A DNA stretch of 64,000 bases from Palaemon carinicauda. Taxonomy: Eukaryota > Arthropoda > Malacostraca > Decapoda > Palaemonidae. A program made the translations under genes and the position numbers. Every line of letters begins with the position of its first letter. Position 1 is the first letter of the stretch. The notes under the pieces are model-generated. The model did not search any database and was not told where the DNA came from. It worked only from the letters and a program-made list of their open reading frames with translations. The stretch is from the NCBI RefSeq assembly GCF_036898095.1, contig NC_090746.1, forward strand, positions 107,513,752 through 107,577,751, read 5' to 3'. Shown here piece after piece: positions 1-10,314 of this stretch.

Positions 1-90
<90 letters not shown>
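1..90. repeat. (AT)n microsatellite at window edge
   Basis: Uninterrupted AT dinucleotides from the first base, so the array probably extends to the left of the window. Bases 91-411 after it are AT-rich, and I see no gene in them. Confidence 0.98.
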
Positions 91-94
<4 letters not shown>

Positions 95-1374
95 CTTGTG
101 TGATCTGCGCGTGTATAAGGGCATATGAATGTGTGCATTCTTTATGTGGTGTATTGACTCCTTGCATTTCTTTACTTGCTTAGAATTCGAAAAAAATCCG
201 AGAAAGAAGTCAGAGAAGTAGTTCATGATTTTTTTTCTCCAGCTAATGGTAAAACCAGCCATGTTAAGCATTCATTTAATTTATAATATTTTGTTCTCTC
301 TTTTTTCAGTTCCATGCAAAAGCAAAATACGTTTAAATAGTGTTCTTTAATTTTCACGTTCCAATATTTCTGCCGAATGTATTGCTCCGCACTCGTCTGA
401 GTCATTAGTCCCCGACTCCCAGTGTTACCAAATCTGGCATAATTTTATGCTTTTGGCATAATCTGAAGGGGAATACATAGGTTTGCATATCTGGCGTAAT
501 CATAAATTTAGCATAAATTTTGCATAATTTTGGTCTATCTGGCATAATGACAGAATAACCAGAGAAAGTTGAGATAAATGATAGCAAAATGTGAAAGCGG
601 TATTAAATAAAATGCACGAAAAAATGAGTCTCAAAAATTTCAAATATGTGTGTAGGCCTACTGTACTGCTAACGATTGCAACTGTTCACTACATGTCGAC
701 AGCTGCTCTAAAAAGGTCCTGAACATCAATGATCAAACAGCTAGTGATAATCTACTCAGTCGCCAATGCCATCTCAGCGCCTCGCACTGCTAGTTGTCAC
801 CACATATTCGGTCTTGCAAGTCGGATATTGCACCCTATTCTCATCGAACCCACCTAATCTTGCCTAAGAAAAAGAGATTCTCAGCTGTTCCATCAAGCCA
901 TCAGCTTTGAAAGACCCCGTGTAACAGTTCATTAAAATTGACCCTAAAGATCCATGTAACCATCTTCCTGTATTGCAGATTTATGGTGGTGTGAAATTTG
1001 CTAAGTTCCTTAAGAATGCTGTAAATGCGAGGGAGGATCAACAGATAAATTAGATGTTTGAAAACCTTTGAAATTTTTGGTAAAATGTCTTTGCAGTTAC
1101 AAAAACGGCTTCAGCTAAATGATTCCACTTTGTTGGAAGTGTCTTCCCTTGTTGATCCTACATGTTTAGTATAAAGTGGCATAATATCTGTTTTTTAATT
1201 TTTTTCAGTTTCCCCCAATCATTTTAGAGAGTGAGCAACAAGAGTTAGACTGAATGACGCTCGTCATTAGTAAGAAGAAACACTGACTGATTTTTATCTC
1301 AAGATACCAACACAGAGTCTTTTTGGTCAAAAGTTCATACAAGTAGAAAATATCCCACCTTCTCCAAATTTTCT

Positions 1375-1535
1375 AGAGCCTTGCCTAGTACCCCAGTTTC
1401 CAATGTAGATTGTGAGCGTACATTTTCTTAAGTCAACATAAAAAAGAATGAGAAGCGAAACAGGCTGTTTAAAGTTTCTTTGAGAAATGAACTTCTACGT
1501 GGAGAAGACATAAGAAAACCAGACGAATGTACTAA
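1375..1535 (+). pseudogene. hAT transposase C-terminal dimerisation region, relic
   Basis: From 1384 the frame reads PSTPVSNVDCERTFS, then a stop at 1429, then VNIKKNEKRNRLFKVSLRNE in the same frame. This matches the conserved C-terminal hAT dimerisation block (P.S.A.CER.FS......R.RL). In an intact transposase it would lie near the C-terminus and mediate oligomerisation for terminal-repeat cleavage. The rest of the catalytic domain is not readable as an ORF, although bases 870-1370 may hold further decayed coding sequence. The relic confirms the superfamily assigned from the 8-bp duplication. Confidence 0.75.
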
Positions 1536-1581
1536 ATTTCATCTAACACATGACATGGTCAAATCCACGAACAAATACATT

Positions 1582-1582
<1 letters not shown>

Positions 1583-1661
<79 letters not shown>
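1583..1661. repeat. (AT)n microsatellite inside the hAT element
   Basis: Pure TA/AT run near the 3' end of the hAT element. The tyrosine/isoleucine-rich ORF through it is an artefact of the repeat. Confidence 0.97.
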
Positions 1662-1665
<4 letters not shown>

Positions 1666-1989
1666 TCAGCAATTGTTCTCAACAAGATTCTCTTTTTTTG
1701 TCAGTCATGTAATTAATTGTTCTCAGTAAAATCCCTTCATTATCATGTATATATTTTGGTTGGTGTTTAGAGTTCAGACAAATAAATTTTGGAATAAAAC
1801 ATCAATATTGAAGTGTTATTTGTTAAGGTATTTCTGCATGATATTTGCTATGAGAACTATAATAGAAATCTGGCATAAAGCTGGCATACTTACGTCAAAC
1901 CTATAGCATAATTTTGCTTGCTTTAGCATAATTTTCATCGGAGTATAGCATAATTTTTACAATTCTGATCTGGTAACACTGCCGACTCC

Positions 1990-3047
1990 CCATCCCCCGG
2001 ACCCCCGGTCGTTGTTAGAGGATCTGAGGAAGGCAACAACAGGATCATCTCTCGGTTTACATTTGTTTGACAATTCAACGTCACAATTTTTCCTCAAAGG
2101 TTGGTACCGTTAATTTAGATACCAGATCAGGTATTTTAAGTTATGTTTACTATTATTTCCAGATAGAACAAAGGATAAATATTAGTTTGCAATGCTGGTA
2201 GGCCGCCTACGTTTTCAATGGACAGTCATAGGCAAGACATTTTACCAATGGCCAAGTCTAATGTAAAATAAAATAAATATTAGGTTAGTTTTATTAGAAT
2301 GTGGAACTTTGAAATGTTAATAACCATTGTGAACGTTCATGGGATTCTTCCATAATGTGTCATTTATTTTTGTTACCTTCACCAGAAGGTTATGCTTTGG
2401 TATTTGTTTGTTTGTGGTTTATCTAACTCAAAAACTGTATGACCTAATCTCGTGAAATCTGGTGGGATGATTGGTCGTGATCCTGGGACAATGTCATTAG
2501 ATTTTGGAAGTGATCGGATTAAAGGTATAAAATATCACTTTTCTACAGTATATCGTCGTCAATTTTTCTCCATTTTGATTGAAACTAGACCAAAATGTGC
2601 ACGATTCAATTGTCTATCTTGTGATATACATAATTGGGTGAAAAAAGTCTTTGCTGCATCATGGTCAAATTTTATTTAATTTGCATGAAATTAGTACCAA
2701 TATATGCATAATTAAATTGTCGATATAGTGCTATAGGTTATATTACGATAGTCCCAACCAGCCACATATGTATGAAAACTCCCTTTTTCCATTAGTTTTC
2801 CTGCTTTGTTGTCCTGATATTATTACCTTCAGCTGGGATAATGAAAAATAATGGACTGTGTAAGAAATTAATGGTGGAAACCAACAAAACAGGAAAACTA
2901 ACAAATAAAATTTTCTTACATAATGAGGAACACTATTCACTGAATCACTCTCTGGCCCGTTTTCTATTAAACGTAAACTTCTCTAAATACTTGTATCTAC
3001 GAGTATGTTCGTTAATGAACATACTAATTATATACATAGTGGTCTTT
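1990..3047. other. AT-rich intergenic DNA with a degenerate dispersed repeat
   Basis: No gene is recognisable. Bases ~2376-2720 (starting ACCTTCACCAGAAGGTTATG, with later phrases such as AACTCAAAAACTGTATGACC and GGTGGGATGATTGG) resemble a non-coding dispersed repeat I recall from marine invertebrate genomes. A related phrase occurs at ~4570-4680. The recall is from memory and unverified. Confidence 0.4.
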
Positions 3048-3385
3048 GCTCCGCCATGGCTCGCTTCGCTCGCAATTAATCATTACATCACTACTCCTAT
3101 GTTCTGGCAAACGGTACAGATTGGGCTACGCTTGTTCGCCCGCGTAGTGGTGATTATTATTGTATCGTTAGTTTACACTGAGCCTTGCTCTACGAATATA
3201 TTGGTTAATGAACTAATGAATTATTCACAAACTGGTTTTCGCTCCATCATGACTCGCTACGATCACTGTTAAACATTACATCACTGCTCGTATGTTCTGG
3301 CAAGCGGTACATATTGTGCTATGCGCGTTTACCGTGTGTGGGTGAGTATTTTGTCGTATCCCAAGTTTACACCGAGCCTCAAATC
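3048..3385. repeat. 193-bp direct tandem duplication, two diverged copies
   Basis: Copy 1 starts at ~3048 and copy 2 at ~3241. Both run from GCTCC..CATG.CTCGC through CATTACATCACT, TATGTTCTGGCAA.CGGTACA and GTTTACAC.GAGCC. Many substitutions separate the copies, so the duplication is not recent. The ORF across it has no recognisable product. Confidence 0.75.
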
Positions 3386-3440
3386 TATTGTGACTTGCCT
3401 TAAAAATCGGAGTCAGAGTATACAAAATCAGGAGAAAAAA

Positions 3441-4140
3441 CGGTAATTGTTTACAACACCACGCTCCCCATTTACTCCAAAATAATGCAATTCTGCAGTT
3501 CTCATCTTCTTGCACAGTAATTAGGTGGTTATTCAAATTCTGGGAAAGCAATAATTAGCAAGATATGTTGAGGAAAGGGGAAGGGGTTATAAAAAGAGAA
3601 AAGCTCGGTTTCCTCACCAAACGACTTGTAACTGATATGTCAACATAGTCAACCAAACAGAATTTGTGATGCCAGCATACATAAACAGAAGTTTGTGATG
3701 CCAGCGTACATTTGATATACTGTATATTCAAAATATACTTCATCAAAAATTGAGTGATTACTTAAAAGTGTCACTATTTGTAAATTGCATTTTTTATGGA
3801 CACTTTTGAGTAATTAATCTATTTTTAATTAAGTACATTTTGAATATACAGTATATCAAATGTACGCTGGCAGCACAAACTTCTGTTTATGTACGCTGGC
3901 ATTACGAATTCTGTTTGCTTAACTAAGTTGACTATGTTGACATGTCAGTTTCAAGTCGTTTGTTGTGGAAACCGAGCTATTTTCTTTTTATAACCCCCTC
4001 CCCCTTCCTCAACATATCTTGCTAATTATTGCTTTCCCAGAATTTAAATAACCACCTAATTACTGTGCAAGAAGATGAGAACTGCAGGATTGCATTATTT
4101 TGGAGTAAATGGAGAGCGTGGTGTTGTAAAAAATTACCAA
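3441..4140. repeat. Long imperfect palindrome, ~340-bp arms
   Basis: The left arm (~3441-3772) is the reverse complement of the right arm (~3797-4140), with a ~25-bp AT-rich centre. Matching blocks include GAGCGTGGTGTTGTAA (right) against TTACAACACCACGCTC (left), and the GATATACTGTATATTCAAAA block. The arms differ at several bases, in short indels, and in a change within GCCAGCGTACATTTGATATA. No transposase ORF is present. It could be a foldback or MITE-type element, or an inverted duplication. Confidence 0.85.
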
Positions 4141-4685
4141 AAAAAACTGGCACGATGGTTTGAGATACCCCACAGGGTCCTGCATGCTGGATAAGGCCAT
4201 TAGGTTCTGGTTGGGGAGAATGACCACTCAGTCTAGGTAGCCTACATAGAAATTTTAACGTTTCTTGGTGGTTTGCTAAAAATAGTCTTATAGCTTCGTG
4301 TAGGGTAAACTCACAACTTATACTAAGGGTCGCCACAAGTGAACTAAAGACCCAGGCCAAGCCAACGAAAACCAGGCTTAGTGATTTGAAAATGAGCTGG
4401 CAACCCTGTAGATGCATGACTAATGTTTTCCATCTAGGGACCAATCAGATGGTGTGATTATAATGCATGTAGATTCTGATTGCCAATGAGTATTTTCATG
4501 TGGTTTACCTGACAAAAATATTAATTATAACGAGCGCTGGGTGGTAGTCGATCGTAATATTACTGCGGTTTAGATGATCAAGATCAAGGTAAAAAATTTT
4601 TAAAATCTTTTTCCTATATCATAAGTCAATTTCTATTTGATTTACATGAAACTAGGGCCAAAATATGCGTATGTCAATTTCCTAT
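4141..4685. other. No gene seen
   Basis: A 140-codon minus-strand ORF (4022-4444) overlaps the right palindrome arm and shows no recognisable domain. Bases ~4570-4680 resemble the dispersed repeat near 2376-2720. Confidence 0.5.
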
Positions 4686-4753
4686 AAGCCCCTTGACTTT
4701 AAGCATCCTGCTTTTCCAACTGCAGTTACAATTTGGCTATATTAGTAATATTT
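4686..4753 (+). mobile_element. LINE 3'-tail fragment
   Basis: GCATCCTGCTTTTCCAACT, then a degenerate GTTACAATTTGGCTA and TTAGTAATA, correspond to the 3' terminus of the LINE at 10315-12040 (GCATCTTGCTTTTCCATCT, then AGGGTTGTAGCTTGG and TAGTAATAATA). The fragment is short and diverged. Confidence 0.6.
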
Positions 4754-5992
4754 TTTTTTTATTTTTATTCAAGTTCATGATTAAATATTGACATATTTTC
4801 TTTCATTATATGATTGTTGAACTATTAGAAATATGCAAAAATGTGAATTATTTTTTGCCAATACCCAATTAAACTATGCAGGTAGTCAAATATTATTAGT
4901 GGTGCTATATTTTTCAAATGTACTAACCTTAACCTAACTTAGGATGTTGGATATTTACTTAGCCAGGCTAAGGCAGCCCCACCCCATCTAATGTGACTTA
5001 ATGCTGTAGATAGAATGAAATTATATGGATATGTCCTACCTTGATGTACAATGCTGTAGATTAAATCAAATTATTGAGGTATGTCCCAACTCAGCCTACC
5101 ACACAACACAAATTCCCATTCAAAACATAACTTGAACAGATATCAAAGCTTTACTTCACAACGCACTTTTGAAATGTAGTTTATTATACCGTTTGGTTTA
5201 GCAAAAATTTACCTAAGTCACAGATTCCCAACATTAAACTTAGGAACTTAATGATAGTTAAATATCATGTCAAAACTGGATTTGCTTACATGAAGTAGTT
5301 GGGTATATTGGGTCAAAATTAAAAAAGGCAGGGGAATGATAATTTAACATTAAGCAACATATGTGAAAGGAATGGGAGTCTCAATTGTTTTCCTGCTTTA
5401 GAAATCAGTGATGAATAATTATTCCTATACTATTTATATATGGGGTTTGGGACCTTTTAATCTGACATATTTGCTAACTGTACTGAATTAAATGCAACTT
5501 CCAAAGTTATATGCTACAGGCCTTAGAAATATTTATAAAAGTAATTTTCTAGAGCCAATGGAGTTATGAAATGGCTGAAGTGTTTGTGGGGAAAATATAT
5601 ATATATTGTACTGTACTCTTTGTTTACTCACTGGCTGCCGCATGTATAGTAAGTGCTATAGGGGGAATACAATTGATTTATATTGGCATTTAGTTAATGT
5701 AAGTGCGATGTACATAAAAGTCTCTTAAGGTATACTAAGAGAGAAGGCATCATTGATTAAGAAATGGGAATACTGTATTACAGAAGGTGAAGACTCCAAT
5801 CAATAAGGACGACCACACGGCACCTTCGTCTGTTAGGTGCCTGTTGTTTAGATATTTTGCAACACTGTCCTTCACTTTGTTTTCTCCACACATAGCCCAG
5901 TTTTCCCATGATACACTTTAGCTATGTATTTTTCCCAGTTATTTTGATGTGATTGATGTTCGTATGTCATTCATATATTGTGTAATACTTTG
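4754..5992. other. AT-rich DNA, nothing recognised
   Basis: No ORF with domain content. The ATTTAGTTAATGTAAGTG-type stretches and a short (AT)n at ~5598-5606 are unremarkable. Confidence 0.6.
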
Positions 5993-6185
5993 TTTTTAAA
6001 CATAAAACTTACCCGCTGGTTATATAAGAATGGCTATAGTCCCTTGGACGCTCTGCAGAAATTCAAAATCTCGTGGCAAGCGCAGATATGCCAGGTGTAC
6101 ACTAGTGCCCTGGCTATACAGGCCAAACTGTTCCAACCACTTCAGACCTTCACTGCGCTCTTGCGAGCAAGAAGTGTTGGAATTC
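5993..6185. repeat. DIRS-C left inverted terminal repeat
   Basis: It matches the reverse complement of ~16,560-16,715, through GGCTATAGTCCCTTGGACGC, ATATGCCAGGTGTACACTAG and CCACTTCAGACCTTC. The outermost bases TTTTTAAACATAAAACTTAC are not in the right ITR but appear in complement in the ICR. A 71-codon ORF here (5978-6193) is incidental. Confidence 0.88.
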
Positions 6186-7036
6186 ACTCGTGATTAACCT
6201 GGATTTTAGAAGTATTTTGGTGATGTACATTCTAATTTTCGGGTTCTGGCATTCGCTTATTTGTTTGTTTGATCTGTGATCACGTATTTATAACTTAAAA
6301 GGTAGGATTAGAAATTTTTCAACCGATTTTAAACCTAACGAAAGCAAACGGCGAAATGTAAACATCTAGGCCATTGATGACGTCGCAGCCTTATGATGTG
6401 AGCTAAAAGTCTGACTTGCCTTTTTACACAGAATGATAAGTGAATACTTTCTTACGAAATATTAAGTTATAAATTAAGTTAAAGGATTTTAAGAAAATTT
6501 TTGTCCTTTTAATAGGTTTTCTTTGGATAATCTTCGATCTGTTTTCAAAGAGTAACTACCGTTCAGTTTATTTATGTTACGCAGTTGTCAGTCTATCGTT
6601 ACGATACTACGATTTCTCTTTGTAGCTACTTTTATGAATAGTACATTCTTCTTACAAACTCAAGTTTTTAAGTTGTACTATATAAAAGGAACATTTTATT
6701 TTGCTCTTAATTGGTCCTTTCAGTATTTTTCTTTAGTCAAAGATTAAAGGAAGTTACGGTTCAGTTAATGTATATATGACGTATTCTTTACAATCGATGT
6801 AGCTCACGATTCTGTGTATCGTTGTTTACTTGTTGGTTTTTGGAATACTAAAATTATTCGTATATTAATTGTAGATGTTCCAATAGTTACGGGTGATAAT
6901 TCGCCTATTATTGGAACCCCTTAATATAAGGGTTTGTTTTGATTTATAGAGATATTCTTTTCTTATATCTATTAAGGTAATATTTTATATTTGATATTTT
7001 GTTGCATTTATATGGGATTCAGTGACTTTTACATTC
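6186..7036 (+). other. DIRS-C 5' leader region
   Basis: AT-rich sequence between the left ITR and the first gag-like block, with no ORF. In DIRS elements this position is the 5' leader. A promoter is expected in the ITR, but none is identified here. Confidence 0.5.
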
Positions 7037-7197
7037 CCATTCAAACCATTGACAGAATAGTAAGTCTCTCTCTAAGGGGGTCATTTTGTTTGAGAGCATG
7101 TATACTTTGGTTTTAAATAATTGTGAAAATATAGTTTCTACCAAAGAGTAAAATGCAAATATTTAGTGCTAAATTAGTGCAGTGAAATTTATTCAAT

Positions 7198-7771
7198 TCA
7201 TTGGAGGGTGCTTCTGTTCGGACCTGTCGTTATCCTAGCCTTAGACCTCTTTCAAGCTCCCGGACCCAGGGTAGAAGTTAAGTCAAACAGCGAAAGGAAT
7301 CGAGAGGCGTAGCCTGGCGTTTACCGTCTTGCAAGACCCGAACAGTAGTCCCCTCGAGCGTTTTCTGTCGATCCCCAGAACGCTCACCCTCGCTATAGGT
7401 AAAGCGAGGTAATAGTGTTTTCTAATATTTAGCGAGGACGCGCTTCAGGCGCGAAGCTGAAAACAAAATTAGAATCATTCTGCGTGTGTTACGATTCATG
7501 CAGCGCGGACGTAGTGCCGCCGCTTCCACCAGATGGGGGTTTGTCTACCGACAGTGGGCAGCGCTATGGAATCGACGAAGGCGGCGGGTTTGTGTTTGAA
7601 AATGCTGCATACGTGTCGCCTAAGATTGATCCTAATTGGTCTTTGCTGTTAGACATGAGACGGCAACTATCTTCGTTTATGCATTCTTATCAGCCTGCCG
7701 TTGGCAATGCGGTTGGGTGTCACGATTCCGGTTATGACGCGGTCGCACAGGCGACCTGCCTATTCCGGTGA
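7198..7771 (+). pseudogene. DIRS gag-like ORF remnant
   Basis: Bases ~7210-7265 encode a degenerate SVRTCRYPSLRPLSSSRT, matching SVRACRSPSPRPLASSQA in the DIRS-B gag at ~63,550 (minus). Downstream, an ORF at 7484-7771 contains VSPKIDPNWSLLLDMRRQLS and SFMHSYQ, which parallels IPVDPKWVVLQDMQNKLASL in DIRS-B. Gag is presumed to package element RNA. The reading frame is broken between these blocks, and the copy stops where the tandem unit ends. It is a fragment, not a functional gene. Confidence 0.7.
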
Positions 7772-8231
7772 TGACTCGTTGTCGCACAGGCGGCTTACCA
7801 GTCTTAATGTTCAGCGGTGGGAGAAGGTGAATGCATCGCTTCGAGTACCTGCTTCTCAACGCCAACCGACTGCTCATAGCGCCTAGTGTCAGCCTATCCC
7901 ATTCAAACCATTGACAGAATAGTAAGTCTCTCTCTACGAGGGTCATTTTGTTTGAGAGCGTGTATACTTTGGTTTTAAATACAGTGGAATCTCTACATCC
8001 GAACGTATCTACATTCGAATTTTCCAACATCCGAAGTAAAATTCGAGCAAATTTTTGACTCTACACCCGAATTTTATTTCGACACACGAAGTAAACATTA
8101 CGCCATTGAGTGTCGAGTGCTCAGTTCTCTGTTCTTGTGTGTATCATGTGGTTGTCCTCTGTTTGGTCTGTTATTAACAGTGCTTATTTTCTTCCTTTTC
8201 TCACATTTCCTTTGTGATTTTACCTATAATC

Positions 8232-8540
8232 ATGGTGCCTAAGAAGCTAAGTTTCAGTACAGGAAGAAGGCAGTTCTTTCATTAGAATTGAAGCAAGAAA
8301 TTATAGAAAAACATAAGAGCAGTATGCATGTGAGTGATACTGTATGGCTAAACAATATGGCCGGAATAGGCCTATGATCTCGAGGATCATCAAGCTGAAG
8401 GCAGCCATTAAAGCAAATAACCATCGAAGGGGATCACCATTATTACAAGACATCGTAGCAATACCCTGGAAGAGATAGAGCGCCTTTTATTGATAGGGAT
8501 AAAGGACAAAGGGATTGTTGGCAACGATCATTTGTGAGAA
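8232..8540 (+). pseudogene. Tigger/pogo transposase N-terminal DNA-binding region, relic
   Basis: An ATG at 8232 opens MVPKKLSFSTGRRQF and then shifts frame. The other frames read KAVLSLELKQEIIEKHKSSM, MAKQYGRNRPMISRIIKLKA and SNTLEEIERLLLIGIKDKGI in order. This succession is the CENP-B/Tigger N-terminal arrangement: a psq-type helix-turn-helix followed by the second HTH (…LE.MERLLL.WI.DKQ…), which binds the terminal repeats. At least two frameshifts occur, and no DDE catalytic domain follows. The relic fixes the superfamily and the + orientation. Confidence 0.75.
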
Positions 8541-8739
8541 GGGCCAGCGTGATGAACAGAAAGAAAGAAAAAAGTGAAGCAAAGAAAACCAAGATAGCAT
8601 TAACAAGCTCTTTTAAATAAGACTTCTCTCTTTTTCTGTTTCTCTCTAAACATAGCATTAACATGTTCTTTAAATAAAATCTCTCTCTCGTTCTTCTTCG
8701 CTGTTGTAGTGTTAGATACGTCTACGTCTATTATTTTTT

Positions 8740-8743
<4 letters not shown>

Positions 8744-8791
<48 letters not shown>
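8744..8791. repeat. (GA)n microsatellite
   Basis: Uninterrupted GA run in the left palindrome arm. Confidence 0.97.
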
Positions 8792-8794
<3 letters not shown>

Positions 8795-9396
8795 AACAAA
8801 AATGTGTTTAGAGTACATATGATTTTTAACTGCGTCAACGAGTTGAAAAACAATTAAATGAAACTAAGTAAGTAATAACAGCTAATCTGAATTCCTTTAA
8901 TAACTAAAACAAATATTGATTCAAACATTCGTGTGCGTATGCACAAACACACACACACAGGTGCAAGAATTTTGCTACGCAGTAAGAGAGACCGTCAGGG
9001 AGGAGGTAGAGATGGTGACTGCGATAACATACCGTAACTCGTCACTGAAAGTGATGAAAATAAAAAATCAAAAGAAAAAAATGTGAAAAATATGAAATAT
9101 AAAAATAAAATAAAAGAATAAATAAGCTTAGTTAGATTAAAATTTCCGTAGTGTAAGTTACAGTATGTTATCACAGTCACCATCTCTACCTCCTCACCGA
9201 TCGTGTCTCCTTGTGCGTGTGTGTGTGTTTGCGAATACGCACACGAGTGTGTGTGTATCAATATTTGTTTTAGTTAATAAAGGAATTCAGATTCGCTGAT
9301 ATTGTTTTTTTAGTTACATTTAACTGTCTTTCAACTCGTTAACGCTGGTAAAAATCATATGTACACAACACATTTTTGTTTAATCTCATTTTTGTT

Positions 9397-9399
<3 letters not shown>

Positions 9400-9443
<44 letters not shown>
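9400..9443. repeat. (CT)n microsatellite
   Basis: Uninterrupted CT run in the right palindrome arm, opposite the GA run at 8744. Confidence 0.97.
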
Positions 9444-9445
<2 letters not shown>

Positions 9446-9487
9446 AAAAAAAATTAATAGACGTCTCCAACACTAACAGTAAAGAAG

Positions 9488-9489
<2 letters not shown>

Positions 9490-9549
<60 letters not shown>
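9490..9549. repeat. (GA)n microsatellite
   Basis: Sixty-base GA run. Its left-arm partner is only a short CTCTCTCTC at ~8681, so it expanded after the palindrome formed. Confidence 0.97.
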
Positions 9550-9556
<7 letters not shown>

Positions 9557-10314
9557 TTAAAGAACATGTTAACACCATGTCTACCTTCTCCCTGATCGTC
9601 CGTCTCCTCCTGGGTAGCAAATCCTACACCTGCGTTGGCCTGTCTCTAAGGTAAAGTGGCAATAAAACACATTTGTTATTCATTATTTCTTTATAATTAT
9701 CTTTTTTACATGCTTCTTTCATATTATGCAGTTATGTTATTATGTGTAATTATGTGTAGCCATTTATTAAGGATTTATTATGGGTTTTTAGGCTGAGGAA
9801 CGAATTAAATGAATTACCATGTATTCTTATGGGAAAATTCGTTTCGACATCCGAACATTTTCTACATCTGAAGATGGTTCTGGAACGGATTAAATTCGTA
9901 TGTAGAGGTTCTACTGTGTGAAAATATAGTTTCTACCAGAGTAAAATGCAAATTTTTAGTGCTAAATTAGTGCAGTGAAATTTATTCAATTCATTGGAGG
10001 GTGCTTCTGTTCGCACCTGTCGTTATCCTAGCCTTAGACCTCTTTCAAGCTCCCGGACCCCTTCTGTTCGGACCTGTCGTTATCCTAGCCTTAGACCTCT
10101 TTCAAGCTCCCGGACCCGTTGTCGCACAGGCGGCTTACCAGTCGCAATGTTCAACGGTGGGAGAAGGTGGATGCATCGCTTCGAGTACCTGCTTCTCAAC
10201 GCCAACCGACTGCTCATAGCGCCTAGTGTCAACCTATCCCATTCAAACCATTGACAGAATAGTAAGTCTCTCTCTACGGGGGTCATTTTGTTTGAGAGCG
10301 TGTATACTTTGGTT

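Larger units (their letters stand above)
420..1981 (+). mobile_element. hAT-superfamily DNA transposon, inactive
   Basis: The ends are imperfect terminal inverted repeats: CAGTGTTACCA at 420 and its reverse complement TGGTAACACTG ending at 1981. They are flanked by a perfect 8-bp direct repeat, CCGACTCC, at 412-419 and 1982-1989, the target duplication size typical of hAT. GCATAAT-type motifs are clustered within about 150 bp of both ends, as expected of subterminal transposase-binding sites. The interior is AT-rich, holds an (AT)n array at 1583-1661 and keeps only scraps of transposase, so the element cannot move by itself. Orientation follows the transposase remnant. Confidence 0.9.
8653..9580. 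repeat. Long palindrome (~430-bp arms) replacing the interior of the Tigger element
   Basis: Left arm ~8653-9040 and right arm ~9150-9580. Paired blocks include TAACATGTTCTTTAAATAAA against TTTATTTAAAGAACATGTTA, and GGAGGTAGAGATGGTGACTG against CAGTCACCATCTCTACCTCC (the right copy differs slightly). (GA)n at 8744-8791 faces (CT)n at 9400-9443, and a further (GA)n lies at 9490-9549. The spacer is A-rich, ~110 bp. Two short ORFs across it are repeat artefacts. Confidence 0.82.
7982..9916 (+). mobile_element. Tigger/pogo-type (Tc1-mariner superfamily) transposon, non-autonomous
   Basis: The termini are inverted: CAGTGGAATCTCTACATCCG at 7982, and GAGGTTCTACTG ending at 9916, whose outer bases reverse-complement to CAGTAGAACCTCTACATACG. 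Just inside the right end are TGGAACGGATTAAATTCGT and TTCTTATGGGAAAATTCGT, typical Tigger-end phrases. The left flank ends in TA. Unit 1 of the surrounding tandem repeat supplies the empty site (TTTTAAATAATTGTGAAAA at ~7113), showing that a few bases were lost at the right junction. A transposase relic lies at 8232-8540, and the middle is replaced by a long palindrome, so the element could only have moved in trans. Confidence 0.85.
7037..10314 (+). repeat. Tandemly reiterated gag-leader segment (three starts) in DIRS-C
   Basis: The phrase CCCATTCAAACCATTGACAG recurs at ~7037, 7898 and 10,241, each followed by AATAGTAAGTCTCTCTCTA and a shared ~80-bp block. Unit 1 (7037-7897) has the full gag-like segment. 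Unit 2 (7898-10,240) lacks ~510 bp of it, has a 57-bp internal duplication at ~10,010-10,117, and carries the Tigger element. Unit 3 is cut after ~75 bp by the LINE. The near identity of the units suggests recent duplication. Confidence 0.85.

Noticed and set aside
2841..3272. 143-codon ORF in the 193-bp duplication
   Set aside because: It has membrane-like hydrophobicity but crosses a non-coding repeat, with no family match.
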